A DNA stretch of 64,000 nt from Eubacteriaceae bacterium (GTDB lineage: Bacteria; Bacillota; Clostridia; Lachnospirales; Lachnospiraceae), in NCBI GenBank assembly GCA_910574915.1, contig CAJTCR010000015.1, forward strand, positions 1 to 64,000. The letters are read 5' to 3'. This document shows, piece by piece, positions 24,199 through 32,923 of this stretch. Made by a program: the position numbers and the translations under genes. A model generated the notes under the pieces. It did not search any database, was not told where the DNA came from, and saw nothing but the letters and a program-made list of their open reading frames with translations. Within the stretch, counting starts at the first letter, position 1, and every line of letters starts with the position of its first letter.

Positions 24199-25386
24199 AT
24201 GAATATACTATTTTACCGTTACAACAGCATTTGTGAGTCTTCTATTCTAGCCGTTTGGAAACAATCAGGTTTTCAGATTACAGAAATTACAGAAGAAATG
24301 GAAAATAAAGAACTGACACCAAAAGAACAGATGCTTTTAGTCAGTGAACCGCTCAAAGCCAACCATTATGACCTAGTATTCAGCATTAATTACTTCCCTG
24401 TACTTTCTGAAGTATGCAATATTTTCAAAACGCCATATGCCTGCTGGATTGTAGACAGTCCTGTACTGGAATTGTATTCTAATTCAATTTATTATCCATA
24501 TAACCGTATTTTTTTATTTGATTACGCTCTATATGAAGAATTTGCTCCTAAAAATCCCGGCTGTATTTTTTACCTTCCTCTCGCATCTGATGTATCAACA
24601 ATGAAACCTATTTGTGACAATCTTACAGACAAAGACCGGCTGCGATATAGCTGCGATATTTCCTTTGTAGCCTCTCTTTATACTGAAAAATGTCCTTACA
24701 ATAAATTAAATAATCCCCCTGATTATCTTCGCGGATATTTAAAAGGTATTATCGAATCACAATTAAAGATCTATGGATACAATTTTATACGGGAATTGGT
24801 CACATCTGAGCTGGTTGCCGAATTAAAAAAATATCTTCCTGGTTTTTATCAGTTTCCTGATAATTATGAAAAAAACGAGATCGCTGTTGTAGCAGATTTA
24901 TATTTAAGTACCAAAGTTACTGAACAGGAGCGGCTGCGTCTGCTAAACCTGCTGTCCAACCAGTTTTCTATTGATCTCTATACCGGAAGCGACACTTCCT
25001 CCCTGCCCAAAGTTCATAATAAAGGACTAGCACGCACATACTCCGACATGCCAAAAATTTTTCGTCTGAGCAAAATAAATCTGAATATGACAGCAAAATC
25101 GATTAAATCTGCACTTCCTCTGCGAATCTGGGATATTCTTGCATGTGGTGGTTTCGTATTAACAAATTACCAGCGTGAAATTCCTGAATATTTTGAAGCA
25201 GGAAAAGATTTAGAAACTTATTCGAGCGAAGAAGAATTGCTGGAAAAGTGCCGGTATTATCTTGAACATGAAGAGGAACGAATGCAGATTGCTCAAAACG
25301 GTTACCAGAAGGCTGCAAAATTTCACAGTCTGGAACAACGGATTGGAGAGATGTTTCATATATTAACTGCTGACAGCCGCTCATAA
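24199..25386 (+). CDS. DUF3880/CgeB-like glycosyltransferase
   Basis: A 395-residue glycosyltransferase paralogous to the one at 20753. Matching landmarks are YDLVFSINYFPVLSEVCN, CWIVDSP, LRIWDILACGGFVLTNYQRE, YFEAGKDLETYSSEEELL and YYLEHEEERMQIAQNGYQK. AAGGA stands seven bases before the ATG. It is 98 bases downstream of the flagellin-like gene on the same strand, so it may act on that protein. Its base composition is more A+T-rich than the paralog, which argues that the pair is not a recent duplication. Donor sugar unknown. Confidence 0.75.
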   Translation: MNILFYRYNSICESSILAVWKQSGFQITEITEEMENKELTPKEQMLLVSEPLKANHYDLVFSINYFPVLSEVCNIFKTPYACWIVDSPVLELYSNSIYYPYNRIFLFDYALYEEFAPKNPGCIFYLPLASDVSTMKPICDNLTDKDRLRYSCDISFVASLYTEKCPYNKLNNPPDYLRGYLKGIIESQLKIYGYNFIRELVTSELVAELKKYLPGFYQFPDNYEKNEIAVVADLYLSTKVTEQERLRLLNLLSNQFSIDLYTGSDTSSLPKVHNKGLARTYSDMPKIFRLSKINLNMTAKSIKSALPLRIWDILACGGFVLTNYQREIPEYFEAGKDLETYSSEEELLEKCRYYLEHEEERMQIAQNGYQKAAKFHSLEQRIGEMFHILTADSRS

Positions 25387-25409
25387 CTACTTAATATTGT
25401 GAAACCAAC

Positions 25410-25458
25410 AAACACCGCATGACTGAATCAGACCCTTCCTGTCAGCCTTGCGGTGCTT
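25410..25458 (-). terminator. bidirectional terminator between convergent genes
   Basis: CACCGCA (25413-25419) and TGCGGTG (25449-25455) pair, with inner TGACTGA/TCAGCC-region pairing. It lies between the convergent glycosyltransferase (24199) and the small helical gene (25462). Confidence 0.55.
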
Positions 25459-25461
25459 AAA

Positions 25462-25827
25462 TCAGTTATTAAATTCTGCCACAACATCCCGAACTTTTTT
25501 CAGCATTGGAAGCAGCTCTTGTTCTAATGCCTCTGCAATGTTCTTATCATCCTGTGTCCGCAATGCATCCGCTAGAATAGTAACAGCACTATTAATATCT
25601 TCTTTACTTAATTTTTCAGATTCTTCATTAATTAATGACAATGTGCCGTTCAAAACACCGATTTCCCAATTCAAAGAATCTGTAACACTCTTTAACAGAT
25701 CATTTGTATCCTCTTTTTTTACAGTTGTCAGTTCTTCAATTAAGATCTCTGCATTAGAAATCATTTTATTTTGAAAATCTGCCAGTACTTTCAATGCTTC
25801 CAACTGTTCTTTTTTGTTGTTTTCCAT
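25462..25827 (-). CDS. small acidic helical protein downstream of the large flagellin
   Basis: A 121-residue, almost entirely helical, soluble protein with no recognised catalytic motif. The C-terminal half (ILADALRTQDDKNIAEALEQELLPMLKKV) resembles the equivalent part of the 108-residue protein at 55007 (ILEDLLTSLQNGDKVLMYDAV); both lie directly beside a flagellin. The ATG at 25827 has GGAGG five bases upstream. It is 50 bases after the large flagellin and surely cotranscribed. A flagellin-specific chaperone or glycosylation partner is a reasonable guess, not a demonstrated role. Confidence 0.6.
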   Translation of the reverse strand: MENNKKEQLEALKVLADFQNKMISNAEILIEELTTVKKEDTNDLLKSVTDSLNWEIGVLNGTLSLINEESEKLSKEDINSAVTILADALRTQDDKNIAEALEQELLPMLKKVRDVVAEFNN

Positions 25828-25877
25828 TTTTTCCTCCACTACTTCTTTCATTTTAACTATTTTACAACGCTATATTC

Positions 25878-28322
25878 TTATTGCAGCAATGTTGCAATCC
25901 CATCTTTTACATGATTCGCCTGAGCCAGTACAGCTTCCTTCATCTGTCCTAATATATTATTTTTCGACTGCTCCACTACACCAGAAGCCATATTCATATC
26001 CCGAATCTTTGATTCTGCTGATTGTGCATTTTCCGCAACCACATCATCTACCATTCTTGCCGCTTTCAAACGGTTATGGATTGCTCCCAGATCACCACGG
26101 ATATTCGAGACAATATTAACAGCTTTGTGGACTTTTTTAATCGCATCCGATGCTTGTGAATAACTGTAAACCTTAATATCGTCAATGCCTAAAATACTCG
26201 TATCCATACCTGGAAGTGGAATCGTAATGTGGTCGCCCTCATTATAGCTTGACTGTATTTTCAGGCTGCGAGACTGCGCTGTAACAGAAGTCGTATAGCG
26301 AACATTCTCAGTCGTTTTTAGAGAACGAATTTCATTGTGTGCTGTTACCTCTCCATTCGTTTCAACAGTAAATAGCGACTCCCGAAAAGACTCTTCCACC
26401 ATTTGTGCTAATTGATCTCTATACCCCTGCATCTTTTGCGCATCTACCTGCACATCTTTTATTTTTTTATCAGGATCATTTGGAAAATTAGGATCCTGTT
26501 TTTCACTGATTATAAATATATCACTTGTATCATTTATGTTAAATGCCGAAAAATCTTCCCTATATTTAAAAGACATCTTATACCCGTCAGAAGATGTAAA
26601 AAGGACGGATTTGTCCTTAAAACCTACTGGCATACTGCCGCCGTATCCGTTCAGCCTATTCTGTAACACCTTTGCATAATTTGTAATATACCTTTCGATA
26701 TCATCTCCGGCATCATTCATGACCTCTGTTATCGAAGTATTCGCACTCAATGTATATGTTTTTGGCGGATTATTAGAATCCTGCAACGTAAGAGCTAAAT
26801 TGTTATTTGCATCTACAAGCTTTGTATTATCTGCGAGCTTTATAGGGCGCTGTACGCCTGCTCCAAAAAGCCCCATCTGATACTGTGTGCCATACGCATG
26901 TAAGGATGGTTTTGTATCATTTATACTTGGCGTAATTTTAATCGGAGTTGATGACGTACTCGTATTTTGGATTTTCATTTCACAGTCAGTAGTTACCGTA
27001 ATACTCCAACTTTTTATCGCATTAATTAATTCCTGTCTGCTGACTTCAGAATCCACTTCAAAACCAATTTGGACTGTTGAGTTGGGAAAATCCATATAGT
27101 AATATCTTGTCGGATTTTCACCTCCAGTAACTGTACTGTCTGGATTTAAACTCTCTCCTTCCTTCCATTCCTCCAGTTTAAGATCTTCCCATTTACACAT
27201 ATAAAGATCCACTGGACTACCAGGATTTGCAACATTACAATTACCTGGAATGCGCAGCCACAATCCTTTTTCATCTGCATCCATCACATAGTTGCTTTTA
27301 TTATCTTCTGTATCACCTGGAATAAATGGCGCAACTTGAGAGTTGATTTTTATACTTGAAATCGAAATATTCGGATCAACAACAGGTACGATTTCAATTT
27401 CCATCCCATCACTTCGAAAGTCATATGTCTTAACCAGGTCTTCTTGTACCCATTTAATCAGAGAAGTCTGACTCATGCCATCCTCTATATCAAAGCTGAA
27501 TGACATCCCAGCATGTTCAAAAGTATAGGTACCCTTCTTCGTACCATTGGGATTCAGGCTTTCTCCATTCTCATTTTTAATAGAACTCCAAGGATGCAAA
27601 ATATGATCGATACGTATTCCATCCGCATCTGCCTGAGGCGTATATTTCCTGCCGCTTGGAATACGATTGCCTCCATCAAAAATCAATTCAAGCGTTGTCG
27701 GCTTGCCATCTTGTGCCAGCACATGTGCCTGATAGGTTCCAGCAGGAATATCGCCGTTTGCATCAAATTTAATGCCCATACTTTCATAAGAATAACGTTT
27801 GCCATTATAAATAATGCCGCCTTCCCGATATCCTCTTGGGTCTGTTTCACTATCTTCATGATAGATTAACATATCTCTCGGCTTGCATTTTACTGTTTTA
27901 TGTAAGCCAGGCTCAAAAATCCTTATTTTATTATACTCCGTATCTGTACTGATACGATTAATCTCATTTTTAATCTGATTGATTTCCTGTTGGATTGCAT
28001 CCCGATCTTCAACATTATTCGTATCATTGGCTGCCTGTACTGTCAGCTCCACCAAGCGCTGGAGCATATTATGCACTTCCTGCAACGCTCCTTCAGCAAC
28101 TTTAATCAGTTCCTCTCCTTCGCCAATATTATCTGACGCCCGGTTTAACCCCCGTATCTGCCAGCGCATCTTTTCAGATATTTTCAATGCCGCCGCATCG
28201 TCTGCCGACGAATTTACACGAAATCCCGATGCAAGCTTTTCTGTTGATGCATGAAGCTGATTTTTTGTTTCATTCAGGCTGCGTTCTGCTGAAACCGCAT
28301 TCATATTATGCTGTATAACCAT
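25878..28322 (-). CDS. large flagellin with extended variable domain
   Basis: An 814-residue flagellin. N-terminal D0/D1: MVIQHNMNAVSAERSLNETK, LASGFRVNSSADDAAALKIS, then NEINRISTDTEYNK, about residues 1-135. C-terminal D1/D0: AVNIVSNIRGDLGAIHNRL, ESKIRDMNMASGVVEQSK and the final GIATLLQ. Between them about 560 residues form surface domains, roughly twice a normal flagellin. The conserved ends deviate (DDAAAL for DDAAGL, MNMA for TDMA). No HExxH protease motif was found in the insert. GGAGG lies seven bases before the ATG. It follows PtmE by 72 bases, so it shares a transcript with the legionaminate genes. Confidence 0.88.
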   Translation of the reverse strand: MVIQHNMNAVSAERSLNETKNQLHASTEKLASGFRVNSSADDAAALKISEKMRWQIRGLNRASDNIGEGEELIKVAEGALQEVHNMLQRLVELTVQAANDTNNVEDRDAIQQEINQIKNEINRISTDTEYNKIRIFEPGLHKTVKCKPRDMLIYHEDSETDPRGYREGGIIYNGKRYSYESMGIKFDANGDIPAGTYQAHVLAQDGKPTTLELIFDGGNRIPSGRKYTPQADADGIRIDHILHPWSSIKNENGESLNPNGTKKGTYTFEHAGMSFSFDIEDGMSQTSLIKWVQEDLVKTYDFRSDGMEIEIVPVVDPNISISSIKINSQVAPFIPGDTEDNKSNYVMDADEKGLWLRIPGNCNVANPGSPVDLYMCKWEDLKLEEWKEGESLNPDSTVTGGENPTRYYYMDFPNSTVQIGFEVDSEVSRQELINAIKSWSITVTTDCEMKIQNTSTSSTPIKITPSINDTKPSLHAYGTQYQMGLFGAGVQRPIKLADNTKLVDANNNLALTLQDSNNPPKTYTLSANTSITEVMNDAGDDIERYITNYAKVLQNRLNGYGGSMPVGFKDKSVLFTSSDGYKMSFKYREDFSAFNINDTSDIFIISEKQDPNFPNDPDKKIKDVQVDAQKMQGYRDQLAQMVEESFRESLFTVETNGEVTAHNEIRSLKTTENVRYTTSVTAQSRSLKIQSSYNEGDHITIPLPGMDTSILGIDDIKVYSYSQASDAIKKVHKAVNIVSNIRGDLGAIHNRLKAARMVDDVVAENAQSAESKIRDMNMASGVVEQSKNNILGQMKEAVLAQANHVKDGIATLLQ

Positions 28323-28394
28323 TTAACTGCCTCCTTTCTCATTAAATTCTTATCATCACTTTATTTCATACCCCCTTCGAATCTACCTAGAGCA

Positions 28395-29474
28395 TTATTC
28401 CGCTTTTTGATTTAACTTCTGCTCCATGCGATGCATTTCTTCGAATTCACCCATATCTAAAAATGAATCTTCGCTGATCGGGTACATACCCACCTGTTTT
28501 CCTTGTTTTAATAAATCATCAGCAAGGTTTGTCATATGATAAAATGTATCCTTTGGAATCCATTCCAGCAGCTCTGGATTCAAGACATACATTCCTGTAT
28601 TTACAAAATATGATATTTTTGGTTTTTCTTCCATAGAATCTACAATCGCATTTTCCTTTGCGTTGATTACGCCATATGGAACTACAATGTTTTTAAGTGC
28701 CGTTACGATTGTAAGCATATTTCCAGACTCACAATGATGTTTATAAATATCTGCATAGTCAGCTTCAATCAAAATATCACAGTTTGTAACAATAAACGGT
28801 TTTTCATATGATTTTTGTATCAGCTTTAAACTTCCTGCTGTCCCTAGCGGTTTATTCTCTTCTACATAATCCATTCTATAATTAGTCATTAAATCTGCAA
28901 AATAGGAACGTATCATCGTCTTGCGATAGTTCAAGGTTGCTGTAAAATGATTCACCCCATAATCACAAAAACGACCAATAATACGCTCCATTATTGGCAC
29001 ATCTCCAATTGGAATCAGCGGTTTCGGCAAAATCTTTGTATAAGGATACAAACGAGTTCCCTTGCCTCCAGCCATAATAACTACATCTACATCATTTAAT
29101 AAATGCTTCGTTGGCAAAGGCATTTTGATACTGCCATCTTCATCTCTTACGATCACATCAACTACTTTGCCAGCCGGATCTAATACCGGCAACACATTAA
29201 TCAGCATTCGTTCCATATATTCCGATGCTGTTTTGATTTCTTTTAGACATACATATTTGGGAGACTTATTCATCATCTCTGACACACGCTGCTGAAGGTT
29301 TGCTGTTTTAATAATCCAACGGCGGATATCACCATCAGTAACTACACCCTCTAACCTGCACACTTCATTGACAATAAACAGAATGCCTTTTGAATTTGCA
29401 TCAATCTTCTGCATAGCTTCTACAACAGTTATATTACCTGCTGATAAAAACCTTTTCAACTGCTCACTATTCAT
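28395..29474 (-). CDS. ptmE: CBS-domain nucleotidyltransferase, glucosamine-1-phosphate guanylyltransferase type
   Basis: A 359-residue protein with two CBS domains (about residues 8-115) fused to a sugar-1-phosphate nucleotidyltransferase (from 128; VVIMAGGKGTRLYPYTKILP at 131-150). This fusion is that of Campylobacter PtmE, which makes the GDP-sugar that starts legionaminic acid synthesis. Its place beside legC and legB fits. The ATG follows GGAGG by 12 bases. The NDP specificity cannot be read from sequence, so GDP is inferred from the pathway. CBS domains may sense nucleotide. Confidence 0.85.
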   Translation of the reverse strand: MNSEQLKRFLSAGNITVVEAMQKIDANSKGILFIVNEVCRLEGVVTDGDIRRWIIKTANLQQRVSEMMNKSPKYVCLKEIKTASEYMERMLINVLPVLDPAGKVVDVIVRDEDGSIKMPLPTKHLLNDVDVVIMAGGKGTRLYPYTKILPKPLIPIGDVPIMERIIGRFCDYGVNHFTATLNYRKTMIRSYFADLMTNYRMDYVEENKPLGTAGSLKLIQKSYEKPFIVTNCDILIEADYADIYKHHCESGNMLTIVTALKNIVVPYGVINAKENAIVDSMEEKPKISYFVNTGMYVLNPELLEWIPKDTFYHMTNLADDLLKQGKQVGMYPISEDSFLDMGEFEEMHRMEQKLNQKAE

Positions 29475-29477
29475 CTT

Positions 29478-29563
29478 CTCTATTGTCCTCCTTGACTTCC
29501 TTCGCTATTAGAGGATTTTCCATTTCCTCTATCGTCTTCCTGACTTCCTTCGCTTTTTTAGAG
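29478..29563 (-). repeat. tandem imperfect duplication in the legC-ptmE gap
   Basis: Two copies of a 36/37-base unit (29478-29513 and 29527-29563) share TGACTTCCTTCGCT and flanking CTCTAT...TTAGAG. On the coding strand each unit carries a purine-rich AAGGAGGACAATAG or AAGGAAGACGATAG-like stretch, so the ribosome-binding region of ptmE appears to have been duplicated. Confidence 0.6.
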
Positions 29564-29581
29564 TGTCTTCCCTGACATCAT

Positions 29582-30763
29582 TTACTTTATAACTTCTTCT
29601 AGCACTTCCATAACAGCTTTTGCGGCATAATAAACTTCATCCTCAGTCATCTGAGTACTACATGGAAGATTTAAAACCCGCCGGCTATAATATATTGCCC
29701 GTTCAATACAATACGTAATTGCACCTTCATACGGTCTCTGCTCATGAATCAGCCCCCATATTGGACGCGTCTGAACTCCACGCTTTGACAAACGCTCTAT
29801 CACATCATGTAAGTTACCCGCTATTCGCTCTATTGCAACATCCAGCGAATAAAACCAATTATTAGATTTTGTACCATCCCGAAATGGAAGCAGACTGCCA
29901 AAAGAAAAATCTTCAAAAATCTCTTTGTAAAGCAAATAATTTCTCTGTTTCCTGCGAATAAACTCTGGTAACTCTTCCATCTGAGCCACGCCAAGCGCTG
30001 CTTGTAAGTTTGTCATACGATAATTATATCCAATCTCATAATGAATATAAGAATGCGGATCATCCTTCGCCTGTGTAGACAGATATCGTAAATACTCCAC
30101 ATCTTCTGGGATTTTAGCCGTAACAGCACCACCACCACCAGTTGTTATGATTTTGTTGCCATTAAAAGAAAATGCACCAAAATCGCCTATCGTGCCTGCA
30201 TATTTCCCGGCATATATTCCCTCTGCATATTTCGTTCCAAGCGCTTCTGTTGCATCTTCGATAACATATAACCCATAACTATCTGCAATTCTCATAATAG
30301 CTTCCATATCTGCAAGATTTCCAAATACATGAACAACTATCAACGCTTTTATACGCCTGCCTGATTCTTTATGCTTTAACCCTGTATCTGCCTTTTCACA
30401 TTCCTTGCGGCAAAATTGTTCCAGCTTAACCGGATCCATACAAAGACTATCATCACAATCTATAAAAATCGGATCTGCAAACTGATATTTTACTGGATTT
30501 ACTGCTGCAATAAATGTCAATGTTGGTACAATCACCAAATCACCCGGCTTTACACCACATTTGATTAAAGACAGATGCAACGCTGCTGTGCCGCTCTGAC
30601 ACGCAGCCGTCTGTTCTGTCTGTAAAAATTCAGATATTTTTTGCTCCAATGCATTGATATAAGCACCTCCAGTCGAAACCCATCCCTGATTCAGTGCATC
30701 ATTTACGTATTTTATTTCATTGCCCTCAAAATTAGGAATAGACAGCGGTATGAAACGATCCAT
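29582..30763 (-). CDS. legC: LegC-type PLP aminotransferase
   Basis: A 393-residue DegT/DnrJ/EryC1 sugar aminotransferase. In legionaminic acid synthesis LegC aminates C4 of the 4-keto-6-deoxy sugar made by LegB. Seen are PLP-fold landmarks AACQSGTAALHLSL, VVHVFGNLADM, VIEDATEALGTKY and the internal-aldimine lysine in SFNGNKIITTGGGG (about K204). GGAGGAG lies before the ATG. It follows legB by 92 bases and precedes ptmE. Confidence 0.88.
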   Translation of the reverse strand: MDRFIPLSIPNFEGNEIKYVNDALNQGWVSTGGAYINALEQKISEFLQTEQTAACQSGTAALHLSLIKCGVKPGDLVIVPTLTFIAAVNPVKYQFADPIFIDCDDSLCMDPVKLEQFCRKECEKADTGLKHKESGRRIKALIVVHVFGNLADMEAIMRIADSYGLYVIEDATEALGTKYAEGIYAGKYAGTIGDFGAFSFNGNKIITTGGGGAVTAKIPEDVEYLRYLSTQAKDDPHSYIHYEIGYNYRMTNLQAALGVAQMEELPEFIRRKQRNYLLYKEIFEDFSFGSLLPFRDGTKSNNWFYSLDVAIERIAGNLHDVIERLSKRGVQTRPIWGLIHEQRPYEGAITYCIERAIYYSRRVLNLPCSTQMTEDEVYYAAKAVMEVLEEVIK

Positions 30764-30855
30764 ATTTCTCCTCCTGTTTTCTTTTCTTCTTCTGGCTGTA
30801 CTTCAATTAAAGTACTTTCATTCAATACTCTTTTTATATTTCGGATAACTTCTCG

Positions 30856-31836
30856 TTAAATATTATAGATATCTGTCTTATAATGCTCAATATGTTCACG
30901 CATCCAAGAAATCGTCTCTGCAATTCCTTGTTCAAACGTATACTGCTGCTTCCAATCTGTCAATTTCTTGATTTTCTCATTAGATCCGAGTAATCGATTT
31001 ACTTCACTCTTCTGCGGACGCAGACGTTCTTCTTCACATATAATCTGTGCATTTGGGTTAATCTGGGCAATTATCTCATTTGCAAGATCCCCAATGGAAA
31101 TCTCCTGCTGTGTCGCAATATTAATCTCCTCACCTATCGTCTGATCAGACTGTGCAATCGCAATAAATCCCGCCGCCGTATCCTTGACATAATTAAAATC
31201 CCTGGTTGGAGATAACGAGCCTAGTTTAATTTCTGTCTGTCCTGCTAACAACTGTGTAATAATTGTTGGAATAACCGCTCTGGCTGATTGTCTTGGCCCA
31301 TACGTATTAAATGGACGCACAATCGATACGGGTGTCTCAAAACTGCGATAAAAGCTCTCAGCCAGACGATCAGCCCCAATTTTGGTAGCCGAATATGGTG
31401 ACTGCCCCTGGAACGGATGCCGCTCGTCGATCGGCACATACTGCGCCGTACCATAGACTTCCGAGGTGGAAGTAATTAATACGCGTTCCAGATCCAGATC
31501 TCTCGCAGCTTGTAAGACATTTAACGTTCCTTTGATGTTTGTGTCAACATAAGAATCTGGTGAATGATAACTGAACGGAATCGCAATTAATGCAGCCAAG
31601 TGAAATACCAGATCTACATCACACAGGGCAGTGCGCACACCATTCGGATCACGGATATCACCCGTAAATATTTCTATCTCGCTCAATTTCTTTTTAGGCA
31701 GCGTATCCAGCCAACCCCACGTGTTAAAAGAATTATAATAAGAAAAGGCTTTTACTTCATAACCTTTTTCTAATAAACTTTCTGTAAGATGACTGCCGAT
31801 GAAACCGTCGGCTCCAGTTACTAATACTTTTTTCAT
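30856..31836 (-). CDS. legB: LegB-type NAD-dependent 4,6-dehydratase
   Basis: A 326-residue extended SDR enzyme that removes water from the NDP-GlcNAc to give the 4-keto-6-deoxy intermediate. Motifs: GADGFIGSHL (nucleotide binding, residues 8-17), STSEVYGT (123-130), YSATK (catalytic Tyr148 and Lys152) and RPFNTYGPRQSARAVIPTII. It starts with AGGAG ten bases before the ATG. Neighbours legC and ptmE complete the first steps of the pathway. Confidence 0.9.
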   Translation of the reverse strand: MKKVLVTGADGFIGSHLTESLLEKGYEVKAFSYYNSFNTWGWLDTLPKKKLSEIEIFTGDIRDPNGVRTALCDVDLVFHLAALIAIPFSYHSPDSYVDTNIKGTLNVLQAARDLDLERVLITSTSEVYGTAQYVPIDERHPFQGQSPYSATKIGADRLAESFYRSFETPVSIVRPFNTYGPRQSARAVIPTIITQLLAGQTEIKLGSLSPTRDFNYVKDTAAGFIAIAQSDQTIGEEINIATQQEISIGDLANEIIAQINPNAQIICEEERLRPQKSEVNRLLGSNEKIKKLTDWKQQYTFEQGIAETISWMREHIEHYKTDIYNI

Positions 31837-31857
31837 AGGAACATATACTCCTTTTCA

Positions 31858-32139
31858 TCATTTATTTCCAGTTGTAATGCAAGTAGCACGATACATCTTT
31901 CTTTTCTCAATTACAAGCATACTGTCATAATAATGTAGGCTATGCATGCTACGGGTATAAGAATTACTTTCATTAATATGTATACCCGCATTAAATCTTA
32001 ACCATTCATAAAAAGTAACAATCACACCCCATACTTTGCTATCATAAAAAACAGAATCAACTCTAGCAGTTGGCCAATACAGATTATAAAATTCATCTAT
32101 CCTGTGACCAGCCTCTGGTTCAATTCCAAAATAGTGCAA
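31858..32139 (-). pseudogene. unidentified 93-codon frame, possibly a frameshifted remnant
   Basis: A frame of 93 codons beginning at TTG with no usable ribosome-binding site; a stop lies immediately upstream in frame. Thirteen bases upstream an ATG in another frame opens a short peptide starting MKRVALFWN that stops after nine codons. Moving between these frames would give one continuous product, which suggests a frameshift. The residues (FYNLYWPTARVDSVFY, FYEWLRFNAGIHINE) are rich in aromatics and match nothing I recognise. It sits between legF and legB. It may be a decayed gene or an expressed hypothetical. Confidence 0.35.
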
Positions 32140-32217
32140 CTCTTTTCATGTTCTTATTCTCTTTCTTAAATTTATAAAATATATATTCAACTTTTATTTG
32201 CAGATCTAAATTAACAT

Positions 32218-32904
32218 CTATTTCATTTCCTTCATATATGCTTCTACAAATAAAAAATCTATCATTCCATCTATATCCACCGATCTTTCTTTCGGCATAA
32301 TATACGCATAAGCATCTTTATCAAATACATTTCCATGTCTCATCAAAAAATCTGTATTTACCAAATAGATAGCCCCATTAATACGATAATAAACAGGAAG
32401 CTGCTGTCTAGGCACCCCATACTCCATTTTCAGGAATCCCTGCATATTACCATCCTCTTTCAATATATTACTCCAAAGAGGTGAATGTTCCATTTCACAG
32501 ACTCCTATAACTGCTTCTCCATTCTTTTCCTCCATAAGTGCAAATGCATTTTGAATATCTTCCGCAGTACGAAGAGGAGATGTCGGTTGAAGAAGCATTG
32601 CACGTTTATAATCTTGTCCATTTGCTGCGTATTTTTTTATCACATTACGCATTACATCCCAACTGCTCGCTGTATCCGATGCAAGATTTTTATCTCTTAA
32701 AAAGGGAACCTCTGCCTCATATTGCTTCGCTATTTCTGCATACTCAATACTATCCGTAGACACATGCACACAATCAAAACAACCAGATTTTTTTGCGGCT
32801 TCAATCGTATAAGCAATTAATGGTTTTCCATTTAATAATTTAATATTTTTATCTTTGAGCCCTTTCGAACCACTTCTTGCAGTAATGACAGCTATAGATT
32901 TCAT
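32218..32904 (-). CDS. legF: LegF-type CMP-legionaminate synthetase
   Basis: A 228-residue cytidylyltransferase of the NeuA/CMP-nonulosonate synthetase family. It activates the finished nine-carbon acid with CTP before transfer to protein. The CTP-binding motif ITARSGSKGLKDKNIK (residues 7-22) and LQPTSPLRTAEDIQ, PLWSNILKE and SVDIDGMIDF are typical. It follows legI by 19 bases. Confidence 0.9.
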   Translation of the reverse strand: MKSIAVITARSGSKGLKDKNIKLLNGKPLIAYTIEAAKKSGCFDCVHVSTDSIEYAEIAKQYEAEVPFLRDKNLASDTASSWDVMRNVIKKYAANGQDYKRAMLLQPTSPLRTAEDIQNAFALMEEKNGEAVIGVCEMEHSPLWSNILKEDGNMQGFLKMEYGVPRQQLPVYYRINGAIYLVNTDFLMRHGNVFDKDAYAYIMPKERSVDIDGMIDFLFVEAYMKEMK

Positions 32905-32923
32905 AAATAAGCCCTCCCAAAAA

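Noticed and set aside
25878-28322. Flagellinolysin-type metalloprotease domain in the large flagellin
   Set aside because: No HExxH motif was found in the central insertion.
29478-29563. CRISPR-like repeat
   Set aside because: Only two imperfect copies with a 13-base gap, no further units and no cas genes.
31858-32139. An additional legionaminate pathway enzyme
   Set aside because: The frame is short, lacks a start signal and shows no motif of a sugar-modifying enzyme; kept only as a possible remnant.
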